Below the pieces are notes generated by a model. The model saw nothing but the letters and a program-made list of their open reading frames with translations, did no database searches and was not told the DNA's origin. A DNA stretch of 64,000 nucleotides from Cymbidium sinense (lineage: Eukaryota; Streptophyta; Magnoliopsida; Asparagales; Orchidaceae). Position numbers and translations under genes: made by a program. Location: the NCBI GenBank assembly GCA_021442155.1, contig CM038218.1, positions 60,726,268 through 60,790,267 of the forward strand, in the 5' to 3' direction. Of this stretch, positions 21,937 through 37,577 are shown one piece after another; within the stretch, counting starts at the first letter, position 1, and every line of letters begins with the position of its first letter.

Positions 21937-22245
21937 ATGGCCTTCGTCTCTCCGAAATCAGCAAGGCTATTGGTTTTCCAGCGAATTGCTTCGGTTTCCC
22001 TCCGCTTCGTCTCAACCCAAACGATATTCCTCTCCCCTTCGAGGAGAAAACTAGGGTTTCGCTTTTGTGGTGTTCGTTGCGGTGCCGGACGCGTAGCCAT
22101 GGTGGCGGAGCTTCGTCCAGCGGTGAAGGATCGGATTGATCTCACGCAGAACGAGGAGACAATCTTCCGACGTTTGCTTGACGTCGTGGACCATTTCCAG
22201 CTGAATACTCAACTCCGGGTTGCTGGGGGCTGGGTACGAGATAAG
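21937..22245 (+). CDS. CCA1: CCA gene exon 1 (leader and start of motif A)
   Basis: 103 codons, ends in phase 0 at ATAAG/gtcggg. Begins MAFVSPKSARLLVFQRIASV, a Ser/Arg-rich leader. The conserved enzyme starts near Met55 (MVAELRPAVKDRIDLTQNEE) and the exon ends with RVAGGWVRDK. Confidence 0.92.
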
Positions 22246-25200
22246 GTCGGGCTTCCAGTTTCAATCTGCGCTTTCACATTCTTTTCTAGGCTCTCGTTCC
22301 CTTCTGATACTGGTTTTGTTTATTTGGTGTGCCAGATTATTTGAAATCAATTTCGATAATCAGCTTGGAAATTATAAATTTATCCATTGAATTTTTTGCA
22401 TATCCGCTTGATTTTTGTACTTCGGGGGGGAGATACTCAGAGGAAGGTTTTACAGCGGTTGAAACTTGAAACTTATTGATGTTCTCTGTGATGATGATTT
22501 TAACGAGGCACACACCATCTATTCGTGTTACATATCATGCATTATGAGAATTTTGTAATATTATATTTTTTGGGATAGCCTATATGCACTTAGACAATGT
22601 TGGAACAGCTTAAGGCTCGGTCTAGCATTGCATTGGTTTGGTTAATTAGATGTCCTACAAATTTGGATGTTTTCATTTGTAGTAAGTATCTCAAAACACG
22701 TTATTCCATTATTTACTGTATTTTTTCTTTGTTTTCTTGACATCAAAGTATTTCCTTTTACGGAATGGGCTGTTTAGTTGGCTAAAAAAATAGCAGTGTA
22801 AAGCAAGAGTAATGTATTTGAAATCCTTTAATGTTATTTAGTTGAAAATATTTCAAATGTATGTTTGTTAAATTAAAGTGATGCGAAGTAAAATAGCGAT
22901 GGCAGACAGCGGCTAACGTTGATTGGCGGGCGGTGGCAGTGGATGGCAATGAATCATTTACAGTATATTTGAAAATCACTTGTTTGAATGAATTCCAAAT
23001 ACATAAAAAATGAACTAGATGAGGAATTTATAATTTTTTGATGAAATGCATTGCATTTGAAATGTAGTGAACCAAATGCGTGAATCTTCAAAATGCATGT
23101 ATTTGTTTTACGCTACACTACAAATACATTATACCAAATAGCCCTTAAAAGGAGATCAAAAAAGGAGATCAAGGAACTCATTCAAATCTCTTGGTAGCTT
23201 TGAGTTACTCCTCCACAAATTAGACATTCCCTTGCCTTTTTTGACACAATTGAATGATCTAAAGGTCCTACCTCATTAGCACAACTTAATAGAGTTAGGA
23301 GGGGCTCATTTTTAGCTTGAGAGAGACAACCATAGATCTATTTTTGAGACCATAGCACATCCTCTAGATTGATAAAAAACTAAGGCTAAATCGACTATGA
23401 TACTCCCTTAATCCTGTATTCATACGCACCCTACAATTAAACCTTCATATTCTTGTTTTTGAATGAAGTTGGGATGGTCCAATGCTCTATCTCCATATCC
23501 TAACTTTGTAGAATTGGCAGAGGTTAAACTTTTTACCAAGTGCGGTAAGTTGACTTGGGCTTCCTCCGACTTAATTCATAAGAAATATTTAATCTCATTT
23601 TCATCATTAGCCTTATCCCAACTATTTGGTGACATCATGAATCTTCTTTTTTCATTCATTTATATTTACTTCTATTTGAGATGTTAAATATATAATCTTT
23701 AAATCATTTTGAATAATTTCTATCCATGTAATTTTTGGTCTACCATATTTTTTTTTTTTTTTTTGCTTATTACTCTAACACTCAATTTATTAACTCAGCA
23801 TATTTTCTACTTTTTATTGTCAATGCTGGAAAGGCAATGCTGGAAAGGTCTTGAGGCCATCTTGCTTGGCTTGCTTGAGTGGAAATTCAAAAACCTTGGA
23901 TTTTGGGAATTTGAGATTTGACTTTAGATAGGTGATGATCCTCTCTACAAAAAGGTGATTTGATGTGGTATTATAGTTTTCCTTGAACAAAAGTTAGGCT
24001 AAAATATTTGACCTAAAGACTTGAAGACTTAAAGTTTGGGTTTCTTTATACTCTTATCGTAAATAAAGGATTTTTGCTTATTTTAGTATCTTTGCAATAT
24101 AATTTAGGCTTTCACCGTCAATTCCTTCTCTCGCATCGCATTTATATTACTATTAAAGTGTGTTTTATTATTTCACCAAGAGGAAATTGAAATCCTCAAT
24201 TTGTTTTTAAAAAAAAAAAGAACCCAAATAATTCATTTTAAAAACAAACAATATTATCCTTGGATATGATTCCAATAAATAGGCATTCCAATATTTTTAT
24301 AATCTTCATATTTATCAGTTTTGTTGATAGGAATATTAAATGTCATCTTTTTTGACAGAAAAAAGAGCATGGTCATAAATTCACTATATATATTATTCCT
24401 AATATTCAAAAGACATGGAATTTCTTCCTGAGCTGTTCTTACTAACAGCTAAGTGTTTTTATTCTAGCATTGAATTAAAATTTTAATAATATATCAAATG
24501 ATAAATATGTTTATGATATGACAACTTATAGTTTAAGTTAAAAAAAATACTATTGGTAAGATTTAAGCCATGTATATCACTGTTGTATTTAAAATATGAT
24601 AGTTTTATTAAAATTTATTGATGGACAACTTACTTTTCAATTATTAGATTTACCATAATTATGATCATTGAAGCAAGCTAAGCTTATATTGTATTATTTG
24701 AAGTGATGGTTTTCTAGGATTAATACAACCAAGCTTTGTGCACTATCACTAGTGTAGTAAAAGGGCAAAACATTGTCAACACAGCAGTTATGCCATGCCA
24801 GGTACAATTGTTAGCACCCATGATCTTTCAAGAGTTTTATATTAGAAACTAGCGATGGATGTATCCTTTAAGTCCTGGGTAAAATTAGAAGGGCATCCGT
24901 TGTTCTGTAAATCTGCTCATAATTTTTTTCTTCATTGTCATTAGTATTATGATAAAGGCTTGTTGTTGTTGAATTGTCATTACTATTATGATAATCACAT
25001 TTGTCTTTATCATCATTCTATTGACTTCATCCTATCCTTCTAGTTCTATCATCATTGTTGGTACTATTACGTATGCTTTGTTTTCCTACCACTTTGCTGA
25101 ACCTTCCTTTAGTGTCTAGACTACTTTGTATTCCATCTCATGAAGACAGTAGTTTTATTAAACTTGGATGATAATGTTATGGTTTTCTCCTTAATTTTTT

Positions 25201-28200
25201 CTTGATTAGTTCTACATTTTTGGATGTACTGACCCCTACAATTTCAGCTCTTGGGAAAAGATTGTTATGATATTGATATAGCATTGGACAACATGTTGGG
25301 TCGAGAATTCTGTGAAAAGGTCAATGAATATTTGCACTCTGCTGGCGAAGAACAACGAGGAATTGGTGTCATCCAATGGTATATGGAATTTTTAATCAGT
25401 CTCTGCAATCCAAATTTTGATATGTGAATGGTTAATGAATGAACCTGCAACAAAGTTTTGGAAATGATTATGATGCATTTACTGTTCAGTTATGATATTT
25501 CCATGGATTTAAATTTGTGATTTCTCATGGCAGGACCTCATTAATTGATACCCATTAAATTTATAGCTTTTGTAGCTTGTCTGTTATAGCTCGTCACGCT
25601 TTAGAAATATTACTAATGATGGTGATATCATGTGCTAATAAGTTCAAGCTTCCAGAATGACAAATCTATTACAAAAAGTATTTTTATTTGGGATGACTTT
25701 TCTTGACGATGGTTGCAATTGAATCCACTCTGAACTGCCGGTTCCATGAATGTGCTTCATAGCTTTCTCTACTATGACAAATATGTTTCAGGTTCTTCTC
25801 ATTTTGCGATTATTTTACTGGATTTGTTATTCACAAATTTCATCATTTTTTATATTATTTTGGAGCTTTGTATTCAATGAAGCTCTTAGTACAAAAAAAT
25901 TTTCTTTACAAAATCAAATGGTTTTCTATGATGGCCAAAGAATGTCAGGTAGTCAGGTTTCAGTCTTGCTACCTGCCTATTTGTGTATCTCCACTGTCGG
26001 CGTTATTTTTTTCAACACAGTGTTGATTGTGATTCCATTACTTGTAGTTTTGTTTTGTCCTAGCATCTTCAAAAGCTATACTTTATATCAAGAAAACATA
26101 AGTTTTGTTTTATTCAACAGCTTTAAATTAATTTATTTTGTAGAGATTAGCTTAGGTACCAATATTTTAACAATGTCATTTGTCTTTTAATGTAACTTTT
26201 AAGAGAACAATAAGATCTAAAAATAGAAATATTGGGGTACTTTGGTGGTTGCCATTGTGCTCAGCTCAGAATAATCTATTGTTGTGAGAACATCTAGATG
26301 TTTATTTGGAAACAACATTTAGTTGAATTTGTTTTATGGCATTTTCCTTCTTTTTTTGCTCTTGTTAGTATTCTATTATTGATGCGCAACTTGAGTTCCA
26401 TTTTTACACTTTATGGATAACGTTCTCAATCAATCAGTCCTTATTGTTTTAACAGTTTGATCTTGCTTAATCATTTAGCAATATGACTCTATGCACGTGT
26501 TGCAGCAACCCAGATCAATCTAAACACCTGGAAACTGCTAGGATGTGCATATACAATACATGGATTGATTTTGTAAACTTGAGATCTGAATCATATGCTG
26601 AGAACAGCCGTATCCCTAAAATGGTATATATATTGTTTCATAATAATTGAGGTTTCTACTTAAGTTCTAAGTTCTAACTTGTGTAGGCAATTATAGAAGC
26701 TTTGCTGTCATTTGTTCTGCAGAAGTTTGGAACTGCTGAAGAAGATGCTTACCGTAGGGATCTAACTATCAATAGGTACTATATGAAGTACTTTTTATAG
26801 TTTTTTTAAATTATTTTTAACAACCATGCAATAAAAGTAGGAACCAAGAGAAGATGATGGGGAGTAGGGGTGTAAACGAGTCGAGTTGAGTTTTGATTTA
26901 ATCGAGCCAAGCTTGTTTAAACCCTGTTAAGTTTGAGCTCGAGCTCGACTCGATTTAAAGAAAGTCAAACTCGAGCTCGACTCGAATGCTCGAGCTCGTT
27001 CAAAAAGCTCGATAAATTATTGAATTGATAATTTGATATATGATAATTGTAGATCATCAATATGTAAACGAGCCGGCTCGATAAGCTGCCGAGCCGAGTC
27101 AAACTAGGCTCGAACTCGAGCTCAAAAATTTTTTGAGCTTGTTTATGAGCTCGAGCTCGTGGCTCGATAAGCTTGGCTCGCGAGTTTGTTAACGAGTCAA
27201 GCTCGAGTCAGCTCGCGAGCTGGCTTGACTCACTTACACCCCTAATGGGGAGTGAGTTATTTCTAACAATTAATATGAATTGTATTTTTTCTTCACTAAC
27301 TTTATTTCTCTCCCAACTTTGGATATGTCTCTCATGTGTCCATCAATAATTTATTGCTTTAATTAACTACAACGAACCTTAGTAGAATACCACACGTAGC
27401 ATATTGACAGGATCACATGCTAAGTTGATGGACATAACCGAATATAACGGTAGCTTTTTGTCTGGTCCATTTCAACACCATTTATTCTTGGCAAGTTTAA
27501 TTTTGACTATGTTAATGATTGATAAATGGACTGTAGGGAACAGTGGACGCTTTCTTACGCAATTGCAATTTTTCATCCTACTCAAGAAAAAAAAAACTAC
27601 ATTTTTCACCACGTGCTACATGATTAGCATTTTACTGGCGTTCTGCTCTAGGACTATTGGACGACCTATTTTATGTTACTTGCTGACTGCTTTGTCGCTC
27701 CTTCAGCTCACATTTTTTTTATCAATTGGTGGTACATTAAAAAAAATTCACCTCTTGAACTTCTGCCTCTAACTGCTCTTTACATCAAATTGGGAGGGGA
27801 AAAAAAAAGAAGAAATGGAACAATGCATACTCTGATTTAACGATCTAACATTTCATAAGTTTTGTAACCTGTGGAGTTCGGTCATTTTAGCTTTAGACTG
27901 GCCCTTAGTTGTCTTCATTTGATTGTGTAACTGAATTAAACTAACATTCGTTTCTTTACCCAGTTTATTCTTCAATATTAACACTTATTCAGTGGAAGAT
28001 TTGACTGGAAGGGGTCAGTATTTTTTAAAATTTCAGCTGTTGCTTGATTATTGCAATTGCTGCTATTTATCTGTTTTGGCTTACTTGTCTTTCCATCAGG
28101 CGTTCAGGATCTGAAGGATGGATATATTGTCACTCCTTTACCTCCAAGAGCAACTTTCTTAGATGACCCCCTTCGTGTTTTGCGAGCTATTCGTTTTGGT

Positions 28201-31200
28201 AAACATGACTTCCTCTAAATTTTTTCTTATCATCTATACAAATTATTTGCTCATGCTGATTTTTCTTTTTCTTTTTTCTTTTTGTGCATTTTTGATGTGG
28301 AATAAGCTGATTCTGATGTAACTTTTTTCCCAAGGTGTATGACCTGAGGTTTAGTAGTAGTTTGACTTTGACTTTGCAGTGGACTGAACCAGTTGCCCTC
28401 GGCTTTTAGTGGAACTGGGCTTTATATACTTATTTTTACACCTTAGATTGATTTAGCATATTGGAGTTTGTTACATATATCTTTTTAAGATTAAGAGATT
28501 TTGGTTGCAAATATTTGAGATTTCTATATTTTTTTTAAAGTCAGCAAATTACCTTTTCATCTTTATAGGACTATGGCTTCCTATATATGAAAATAGGTTC
28601 GTTAATATGTCTACCTGAATTTAGACCCCACATCTAGACCATCTGGTCAGTGGATCAAATTGCAAATATTCTTGTCAATATGATATTATGTAATCCGTGT
28701 TTATAAATATGTTAGTATGCCTAAATAAAAGTTAAAATATTATAAATAAATGTGCTTATTTTAATTAATGATTTAGCTTATCAATTATATTAAATGGTCA
28801 ACTTTCCTTCCTAATGTCAAGCCTTTTTTTCTCTTCTTTTGTTGTTGATCACTATAACAGGTGCTAGGTTCAATTTTAAATTGGATGGAGACTTAAAAGA
28901 GGCTGCATCTGATGAGGAAGTTAGAGACGCTCTTATGAGTAAAATTAGCAGAGAACGCATTGGTCATGAAGTATTTCACTTGTTCTTTTATGAAAAACAG
29001 TCAATTTATTGTAGATAAAGGCAATGTCGCTAGCAAGGAAACTGTATATTCTTTGGCGTACAATGCAGTCGTTGGATATAGTACAATGTTTTGGCTAATG
29101 TTATAACCTGGTGGATAATGGCGTGTTAAATTAATGTTTGATTGTTTACTTCCTATATGTTGATTTTTTACAGATTGATCTGATGATTTCCAGCAGCCAA
29201 CAACCTGTCAGAGCAATGTTTCATATTTGTGATCTGCAGTTGTTCAATGCTGTCTTCACATTGCCTGAAAATGCACAACCTGAGATTTTTGAAGGTTGTA
29301 ACAGGTCTGTTTATCTCAAGATAATTAAAGATATATTGTTTTCCTCATAAAATGTGATGTATTTAATATTTATTCTACAATCGGTTTATCACCAGCTTTT
29401 CTTTGATCTTACTTTTGGTGCCATGACTTTTGCGGGAAGTTAATTTTTGGTTAAATAGTTGATAATGACTTGCAGCATGCTTTTCTTGATTTAGTAACTT
29501 TGATATTGGTACAATGAAATTGTTCCAAATCTTAAACAAATTGGCAACTGGTGTTATTGTCAATATAAGAATTAAATTAACTGTTTCTCCTTTTGCCCGT
29601 TCTTCTTAAATTTGATTTAGTATTCCTTATTTTTTATTGTAAATTAATTCCACGCTCTTACATTCTTCACCAATGAGCAGACTGTGTGTTTCATATATGG
29701 ATGCAGCATGGAACGTGCTTCAACTAGTTGGCTGTTCAACATTCAGTGTAAGTTCATAGTTTGTGTTTATGTTTCTTTTCTTTATTAATCAAACTGGATG
29801 CTTCTAACGAGCTGTGTGAAATAACTTCATACATAGAATATCATATTCTTAGTTTACTGAATGTATATCGCCATGTCGTGAAATGACGCAGTTTCATCTT
29901 GTTGTTGTCATCATACAAAATGTTGAGGATTCACGATAATGTATTTTATACAACTAAATGAAAGATGTGAATATAATTTTAAAGGTATGATAGAAACCTA
30001 AATTACTACCAGATCCATAACACGCACTAGTGGAAAGAAGACAACTGTTCAAATATCACAAAAATGAAATGTTATATGCATCTTATTGATAAAATATTTA
30101 CGCAATCAGCAATGCTTGGATAATTTCAAGTCATGTACTTGTTTTGCAAGGCATTCTCTAACTCAAACTCATTGCCTCGAATGCAAGTGTCTTTGAAGAT
30201 GTGGAAATGCATTATGTAAATGCATACAAAATTTTACAAATGCAATACACTAAAATTAGTGCAAGCACATTAAGAGAATGAATTCCCACATGTGCTTCGA
30301 TGTTTGCATTTAATGCATGATCTTAACATTAGAGAATGCACATGTACATCGCTTGCATTTGAACACAAGAAGAAAGGAGGCTTTATTACTAAAATATCCC
30401 TAAATCCCCATGTATTTTGCTTCGAGCTTAAATTATGAAGAAAGTTTCAAAACTTCAATAAAATTATAAAATTTAAGACATTCAAAAGAAATTTATCACT
30501 TAAATTAAGAGCAAAATTCTCCCAACCTTGGCAACAACCTATCGAGGATAATAAATCTAAGCTTATTGAAAGCTAATATCGTATCAAACGTATATTTATT
30601 GTCACACTCAAATCATCTTATCCAAGTAAGAACATGATTCTTACACTCTATTTATGTGATTTCACTGCAATTTGCACCATAAAAAATAGTAGTTGAGACT
30701 GAACACTTTAATTGGGTGGTTCCTCAATTGCGTAACTGCTTGACACCATTAAATTATAGTTACAGCTATAGCCCGCAAGTTCCCTTATCGTTTAAACACT
30801 TGAGTTATGAATCATAAGATGCGTTAATAGGGTACAAAGCTTTTTTTTTTAACTAAGGCTATCTTAAAATCATTCCCTTAAACAAATATTCATTTTACAT
30901 CAATAAGGTATCTTTGGATGATGTAACTCATGGATACTGACAGTAGTCCTTTAATCATATTATGTCAAGCATCATCTTTGATTAAGTAGCCATTGACCAT
31001 GATATCTTGGGACGATGTAATCATGAGATTTTAATTGGGATCATTATCATTTTTCCCACAATCTACTTTGAACTGTAGTGGACAATTTTCTTAGTCTAAA
31101 ATTAAAATTATTGCTACTATATGCTAAGCAATTAATGATCTAATGACTAGCCTTAATTGAAAGTTTTGTCTCACCGTTTGAATATGTAATTAACTATAGG

Positions 31201-33774
31201 TGCTTGTGCTTATAAGAAATTTGGAACTAAATCTAAAGCTGTGTTAAACGAGGGTTAAATCTCTAAGTACTTGTAAAGCAACTGTACTTAAGTTGCATGA
31301 TTTTAATAATATATTTGTTGTTTCTTGTGATGGGTTTTGTATTGATATTAGGGGAGTGTTAAGTTAAGATGGATATCTTATCATATTATTCTATGAAAAA
31401 GTTAAATTATGCCAAATAAATCTATTCAAATTATAATAGAGAATTTCATGTTGTAGGATATTATTTGTTATTTTAGGAGTTTGTGCTATATTTAGATCAT
31501 TATGCTTTAAAATATTAGAATTATATGGGCATACCTATGATAATTATTTTTTGACCGAGATGTAAAATTATGAGTTATTTAAAAAAAATTTATTTGAAAT
31601 AAAAATTGAACATAACTTAAATTTTAATTTTTTTTATCCACAAATTGGTAAGACCTGCAATGACTTATGGTGCAGAATGTTAAAGAAATAAGACTAAGTT
31701 AAGTGTTGCTGATGAGGATGCTGGTGGATGAGTGGCTTTACTCTTAGAGATAGAATGCAAAATGAGTATGTTGGGAAAAAGTTGGAGTAGCGTGGTAGAT
31801 AAGATTAGGGAGAGTCGCTTAGATGGTTTGGCCACATAAAGCGTCGTACCAGACCAGGAGAGTAGATGCATTAGATTTTCCATGTTAAGAAAGGTAGAGA
31901 CCCAAAAAGACTTGGTTAAGATGTATAAAAATGATCTTAGTATACTTGAATTAAATGAGAATTTGACACATAATAGGACACAATGGAGACGAAGGATTCA
32001 TGTAGCCGACCCCACCTAGTGGGATTAAGGCTTGTTGTTGTTGTTGTTGTTGTATCCACAAATTGGTAGCCTAATTGAAGTGGTAAATAGAAGTTTGAGA
32101 GATATTTTATATTGCTCAATGAAAGATCAAGTGTTTGGCTAGGATTTGATATTATCTATGATTAAGTTACATTTAATTCACCCAATAGTTATGTACAAGT
32201 CCATATGACATTATTATATAAAATCATCCTAATCACCTGGGAAAAATACCTCGAAATCTTTGCCATCTTAGGATTTTAGGGAGTTCGTTCTTGTGAGGCA
32301 GATTGATTTATATTTAATCAGATTTCCTCTAAACTTATGTTAAGATTTATTTAAATTTGGGTCATACTTCCTATGAACGCAAACATTCAATAGTTAATTA
32401 TCCCTCTTACCGCATTAGGAGAGCACTCTTAATTAAGGTTGGAAATAGACATAATCTTCGTTGTAAATCAATGCTTAGTGGTGTGGTGTGGTGTGGATGA
32501 TGGTCTAAAAAGAAAAATGAGAGTAATCCCGATCAAGATCCCATGGTTCGTCCTCCCGAGATTGTTGTTATTCCAGTCTACCAACATCAAAGGGCTATCA
32601 TAATATTCAGGAAATCTGATTAATAGCCATGGGTTATCTCGTCCCAAAAATTTCGAGTAAACTAGAATTGTTGTGCAGGTGTTATCCTGAGTGCAATTTG
32701 CTTTGCAGATATACTTTTGAGCTTACATTCTTTGGAAAGCCAAATTTGTGTGATTAAAGTTTGCTATGTAGACATATGTAGGGCTTACATCTGTTGGAAT
32801 GTCGTAATTGATATGTGGACGGCAGTTGTTTTGCAAACATAGGTTGGATTTACATCTATTAGAAAATCATTTTTAAATATGGTTAAAGTCTGCCTTGCAG
32901 ACAAACATTAAGCTTACATCCATTAGAATGCCAATGTTTTGAGTGATATTTGCATTGCAAACAAGGGTTAGATTTACATCCCTTTGAAATGCCGGTTTAG
33001 ATCAATGTTTGCATTACAAATATATGTTGGGTTTACATCCATTTGGAATGTCGATTATGATTGGACTTACATCCCTTTAGAATGTCGTGTTAAATTGAAC
33101 TTACATCCTTTTGGAATGCTGATTTGGGTTGGACTTATATCCCTTTGGAATGCCATTAGATTGTTTCATATGTGGAATTCACATTGCAAATAAGTGATTG
33201 GTCTTACATTCATTGGAATGTCAAATTTGGAGACTTGCATCTTTTTGGAATGCCATAATCGCATGGTGGACAAGTGATTGGCCTTACATTTATTGGAATG
33301 GCAGTTTGGATGACAAACGTAGATTGAACTTATATCTATTAAGAGAACGTTTGGTTGCTGCGTTTAGAATCGATGTAAAGAAATCTGATGTAAAGTGAAT
33401 CGATTGAATTACGAATCTTTATTGTTATTTGGTTTGTGTGTAAAGTAAATACATGGAAACTATTTTTTTTACGTTTGGTTGGATGAATGTAAAGTAAATA
33501 TTTATATTACGAATCTTTTATTATATGTAAATTAATTATAGAATTTATTCACTAATTAAAGTATTCAATTAAAAATAAATATTATCAAATAAAATATAAA
33601 TAAATTATAAATAAAATTTTTTTTGACTAAAAAATAAATAAAATCAAATACAAATAAAATTTATTTCGAATATTTAATTATTAGTAATTAATTTACAAAT
33701 TTTCTAAGATATTAATTATTAGTGTTAAAAATAAATAAAATTTGAATATTATCATTTTTATATTAACATAATGA

Positions 33775-33811
<37 letters not shown>

Positions 33812-36800
33812 ATTAGTATATTAAATATTAATTAATTAATAGGAATTTTTATTAAATAAATTAATCGTCAAGATTTAAATAAACATAATTATATTTATTA
33901 AATCTTAATTAAGCTATAATAATATTTATTTTAATTAAAGTTAAAATTAAGATTACTTAATTGAAAAAAAAAATCATTTTTCAGGGCTATCGTTCAGAAA
34001 AAGAAAAATAAAATAAAATTTCCCCGCTCGTGTATGCGAAATATTTCGTTTTTGCGTATTTCATTACAAATCACGAAAAGGAAAACGAAATACATCAAAA
34101 TTTTACATGGTAATTACATTTACTCGGAACCAAACACAGAAAATGAAGAATTGCGCGTATTTGAATTACATTACACTCATTTTACTCGGAACCAAACAGC
34201 CCCTAAAATGCCGTTAGATTTGATATGTTGATTAAAGTCTGCCTTGTAGGCAAACATTGCATCCATTGGAAAGCCAATGTTTGGATTGACGTTTGCATTA
34301 CAAACATATATTGAACTTATATATATTAGAAAACCATTTATCATAACTAAGATCTATTTAATAAACATACTAGACTTTGAGTTGAATATTTGATTTAATT
34401 AGTTATTGTTTTTGTTTGAGATGAGCTTTAATTTTATTAAAGTTAATTGTGATATATTTAGACTTTCAATATGTTGTGTCTAATCAAATAGTTAATTGAT
34501 TAATTGCACCTGTATCTATTATAATGCTAGTGTCGCTAGTGTTTGAACTTCGATGTTTTTATCTGAATGAGATAGATCACAAATATTTAAGTGGACTATC
34601 TTGATTTTTATATTGGTCCTTAGATTATATTCAGTTTTTTAACATATTGTAATTGATCAATCAAATATTTGACGATTGTTCATGATTATGATTATGTGAG
34701 TAATTTTTAATTTAAATAGTTAGAAATTATAAATTACTTTTTATTTAAAAATCCAAAATTCGATTAATTTTTTATTCATCAATGTGTTCAAATTCATCAC
34801 ATAATTAAATAATATAAATTTGATCTCCCATTTTGGTTAGATTATATCATTGCAATGCAAAAATGAGGGGTTGAACCATCGCACACAATTTTAATTCAAA
34901 TAATTGGGAATTTTCTATAGTCAATAATTCAAGATTTGAAAATTTTTAGTCCCATAATTTTCACGAAATTTTGGCAACATAAGGATTTTGCAGTGCTTCT
35001 ATATTTGTAAAGTTTAGCACGATGCACACTCATCTCTTTTGCTCTGACGACAAAAGGAGGTCTTTCATCTTACACAAAATTCATGATCGACGGTGGAGGT
35101 CTTCATAAAATTTTCGGCCGGATCCAAGATCAATGGGCGCGGTCTTCGAATTTTAAGACCTATATTTTAAATAATTTCAAGTTAATTATTTTTTTATTTT
35201 GGCAATATGATGGCTTAATAGTGTTGCATTTGTGTGAAATAGTGCACCCTTGTCTTCTCCCTTGTTCTAGATCTAAGATCGACGGAGGAAGGTAATTTCA
35301 TTTCGCACTGGACCCAAAGTGGACGATGGAGGCCTTCAATTTGACCTATGGGAAGAGAGATTAATCAGAAAATCTTCATTTTTGAAAATTACCTGAAACT
35401 TACACTCCCAAAGTGTTTTTCTTTCTATCCGAAGGAAATTGCCCTCACTTAAAACTCACCCCAAGCTTAGGAGGGACGAGCAAAATGGGAAAGAGCTTTT
35501 TCTCACTATTTCTTCTCAATTTTTCTCATTTCCGCTATGTCGAACACACAAAAGGGGAACGGCTTGGCTTCACACGACAAGGAGGGTTGGCCTAAGGCCT
35601 TGATCGGCCAAGGAGGGGTCGGCGGCTTTGTCTAGGGACGTTGACCAAGGAGTCTTCAACTAGGGCTTCAGTGCAGGTAAGTCGTGTGTGTGTGTAGTGG
35701 TTCTTTTGGCCAAGGCTTTCCTTCTCCTTTTATACCAACCGAACTCTAACTACTCGCGCCCTCGCTCTCTCTTGGTGATGTTACAATAACGTGGAGGAGC
35801 GTAAGCTGTGGTTATGATGTCGTGGCCGGATCCAAGATCAACGGATGCGGTTATGATGACGTGGTGTATTCATTTGCATGTTAAGTTGGTATATATGGTG
35901 TCATATGAAATCATATTGGTTTAGTTTTTAGATACCATTAAGTTTAATTCAAGTTTCATCTATGTGTCTTATTGGGTGAACATTATTGTGATATTAAAGG
36001 TCAATTTATTAGAGTTAAATTTTTTCAAGTTTAGCAGATTGATATGAGTCTTGCTGCTATTTCTGCTCCTGGATGTTACTGTATTCTCTTATGATAAAGA
36101 TAAGGTCTATGAGACTTACAGGATTTTAACTTGAGGGATTTGTGGGATTGTAGCTTGTCTGGATAAAACTTACAAAACTTCAATATGAAGTATTTTAGAT
36201 ATTATATTGTTGCTTTAATTTTGGATTTTGGATAAGAATTAAGTGTGAACTCGATTCTTTTCAAGAATAAGATAGGGCTAATCGTGTAGCATCATGCACA
36301 CTAATTTAGAGATAAGGAGTTTATAAATAAATGTTTTGAGCAATATAGTTACATAATTTTGGCTTGAATAAATATTTTATTTTTATTTTTTATTCTCGTG
36401 AGTGTAAGGTAGATGTTTTATTTCTTTAAATGTTGTACAAATTTGACTTTTTTTAAGTTCGATGGAAATCTTTTTTTATTACTTGCAGAGCCTTGACTTT
36501 TCTTATTTTATTTTTTTCAATATTATTCCATCCATATAATTTGATATGATTTATTTAGTGCTCTTGATTCTGATCAAAAAGTGATCTTTGAAAACCCAAA
36601 TTATGGAAATTTAATTTAATTTGCTTGTTGATTTTATGTCTTTCTACCTCATTGAATTTTTCGAATTATTTTGAATATTTCATTTTTGGTTGGGTTTTGA
36701 TTTCAGTATTGTTTATTCTTATTAAAGAAATGTAGTGATTAGATTATTTGGTGACTTGTGATTTGTAAATCTTTAATTTTTTTCATGTAGTTGTATTATG

Positions 36801-37532
36801 CATCATATTAGCTATATTAGGAAATCTAATCCTGAGTTATCTTGTATCACTTTAAAGTAAAACTAGTATTAATATCAACCTTTTTTCGGGTAGAATTCAA
36901 AGACAACTGTATTTTTAAGTTCAGCTGCTTATATACTTGAGATGATATTGTTTTGCATTTCTCGTCATACTTGAACTTGATTAAAGGCTAAGTTAGCTTT
37001 GTTTACCCATATCCATATTATTTTTGTCCACGTTTAGGAAATATCTGAATTATATCTTAAGGCATGCATAGAGAAATGTATGATTCTTGAACTAAGGATT
37101 TTTATGTTTAAGCAATTAGGGTTATCTGACATTTTTTTATCTGTTTTTCCTTTTTTTTTTTCTCTTTTTATTATCGGATCAACTAAAACTGTTCTCTGGG
37201 GTGAGTAGGGAAAATTCCAAGGCCCTGATTTTAAAATCTTCTAACTTTGAGTATGTTTTTCAATAAACGGAGTTTTACTAGCTTATTACTAGGTATGTTT
37301 TTGTACAATGCGTTGTAAATGACTTTCATTCTGTTGTTTTGAATTATTTATCAGTTTTCACTTTTATGCTCTGCAGTATGTTCATTTTAACTTTCAGCTT
37401 CCTTTCAAAATCCCAGGGTGAACAGAAGAGACTTTATTTATATGGGACACTTTTTCTTCCTTTGAGAAATACAGTGTACACGGACAACAAGTCAAAAAAG
37501 GTTTTAACTGCACCTTTTATGGATACTAAATT

Positions 37533-37577
<45 letters not shown>

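Noticed and set aside
25750..26190. 146-codon hydrophobic frame in CCA intron 2
   Set aside because: T-rich intron DNA yields Phe/Leu/Ile-rich frames by chance. No conserved motif, and it overlaps normal intron sequence between two good exons.
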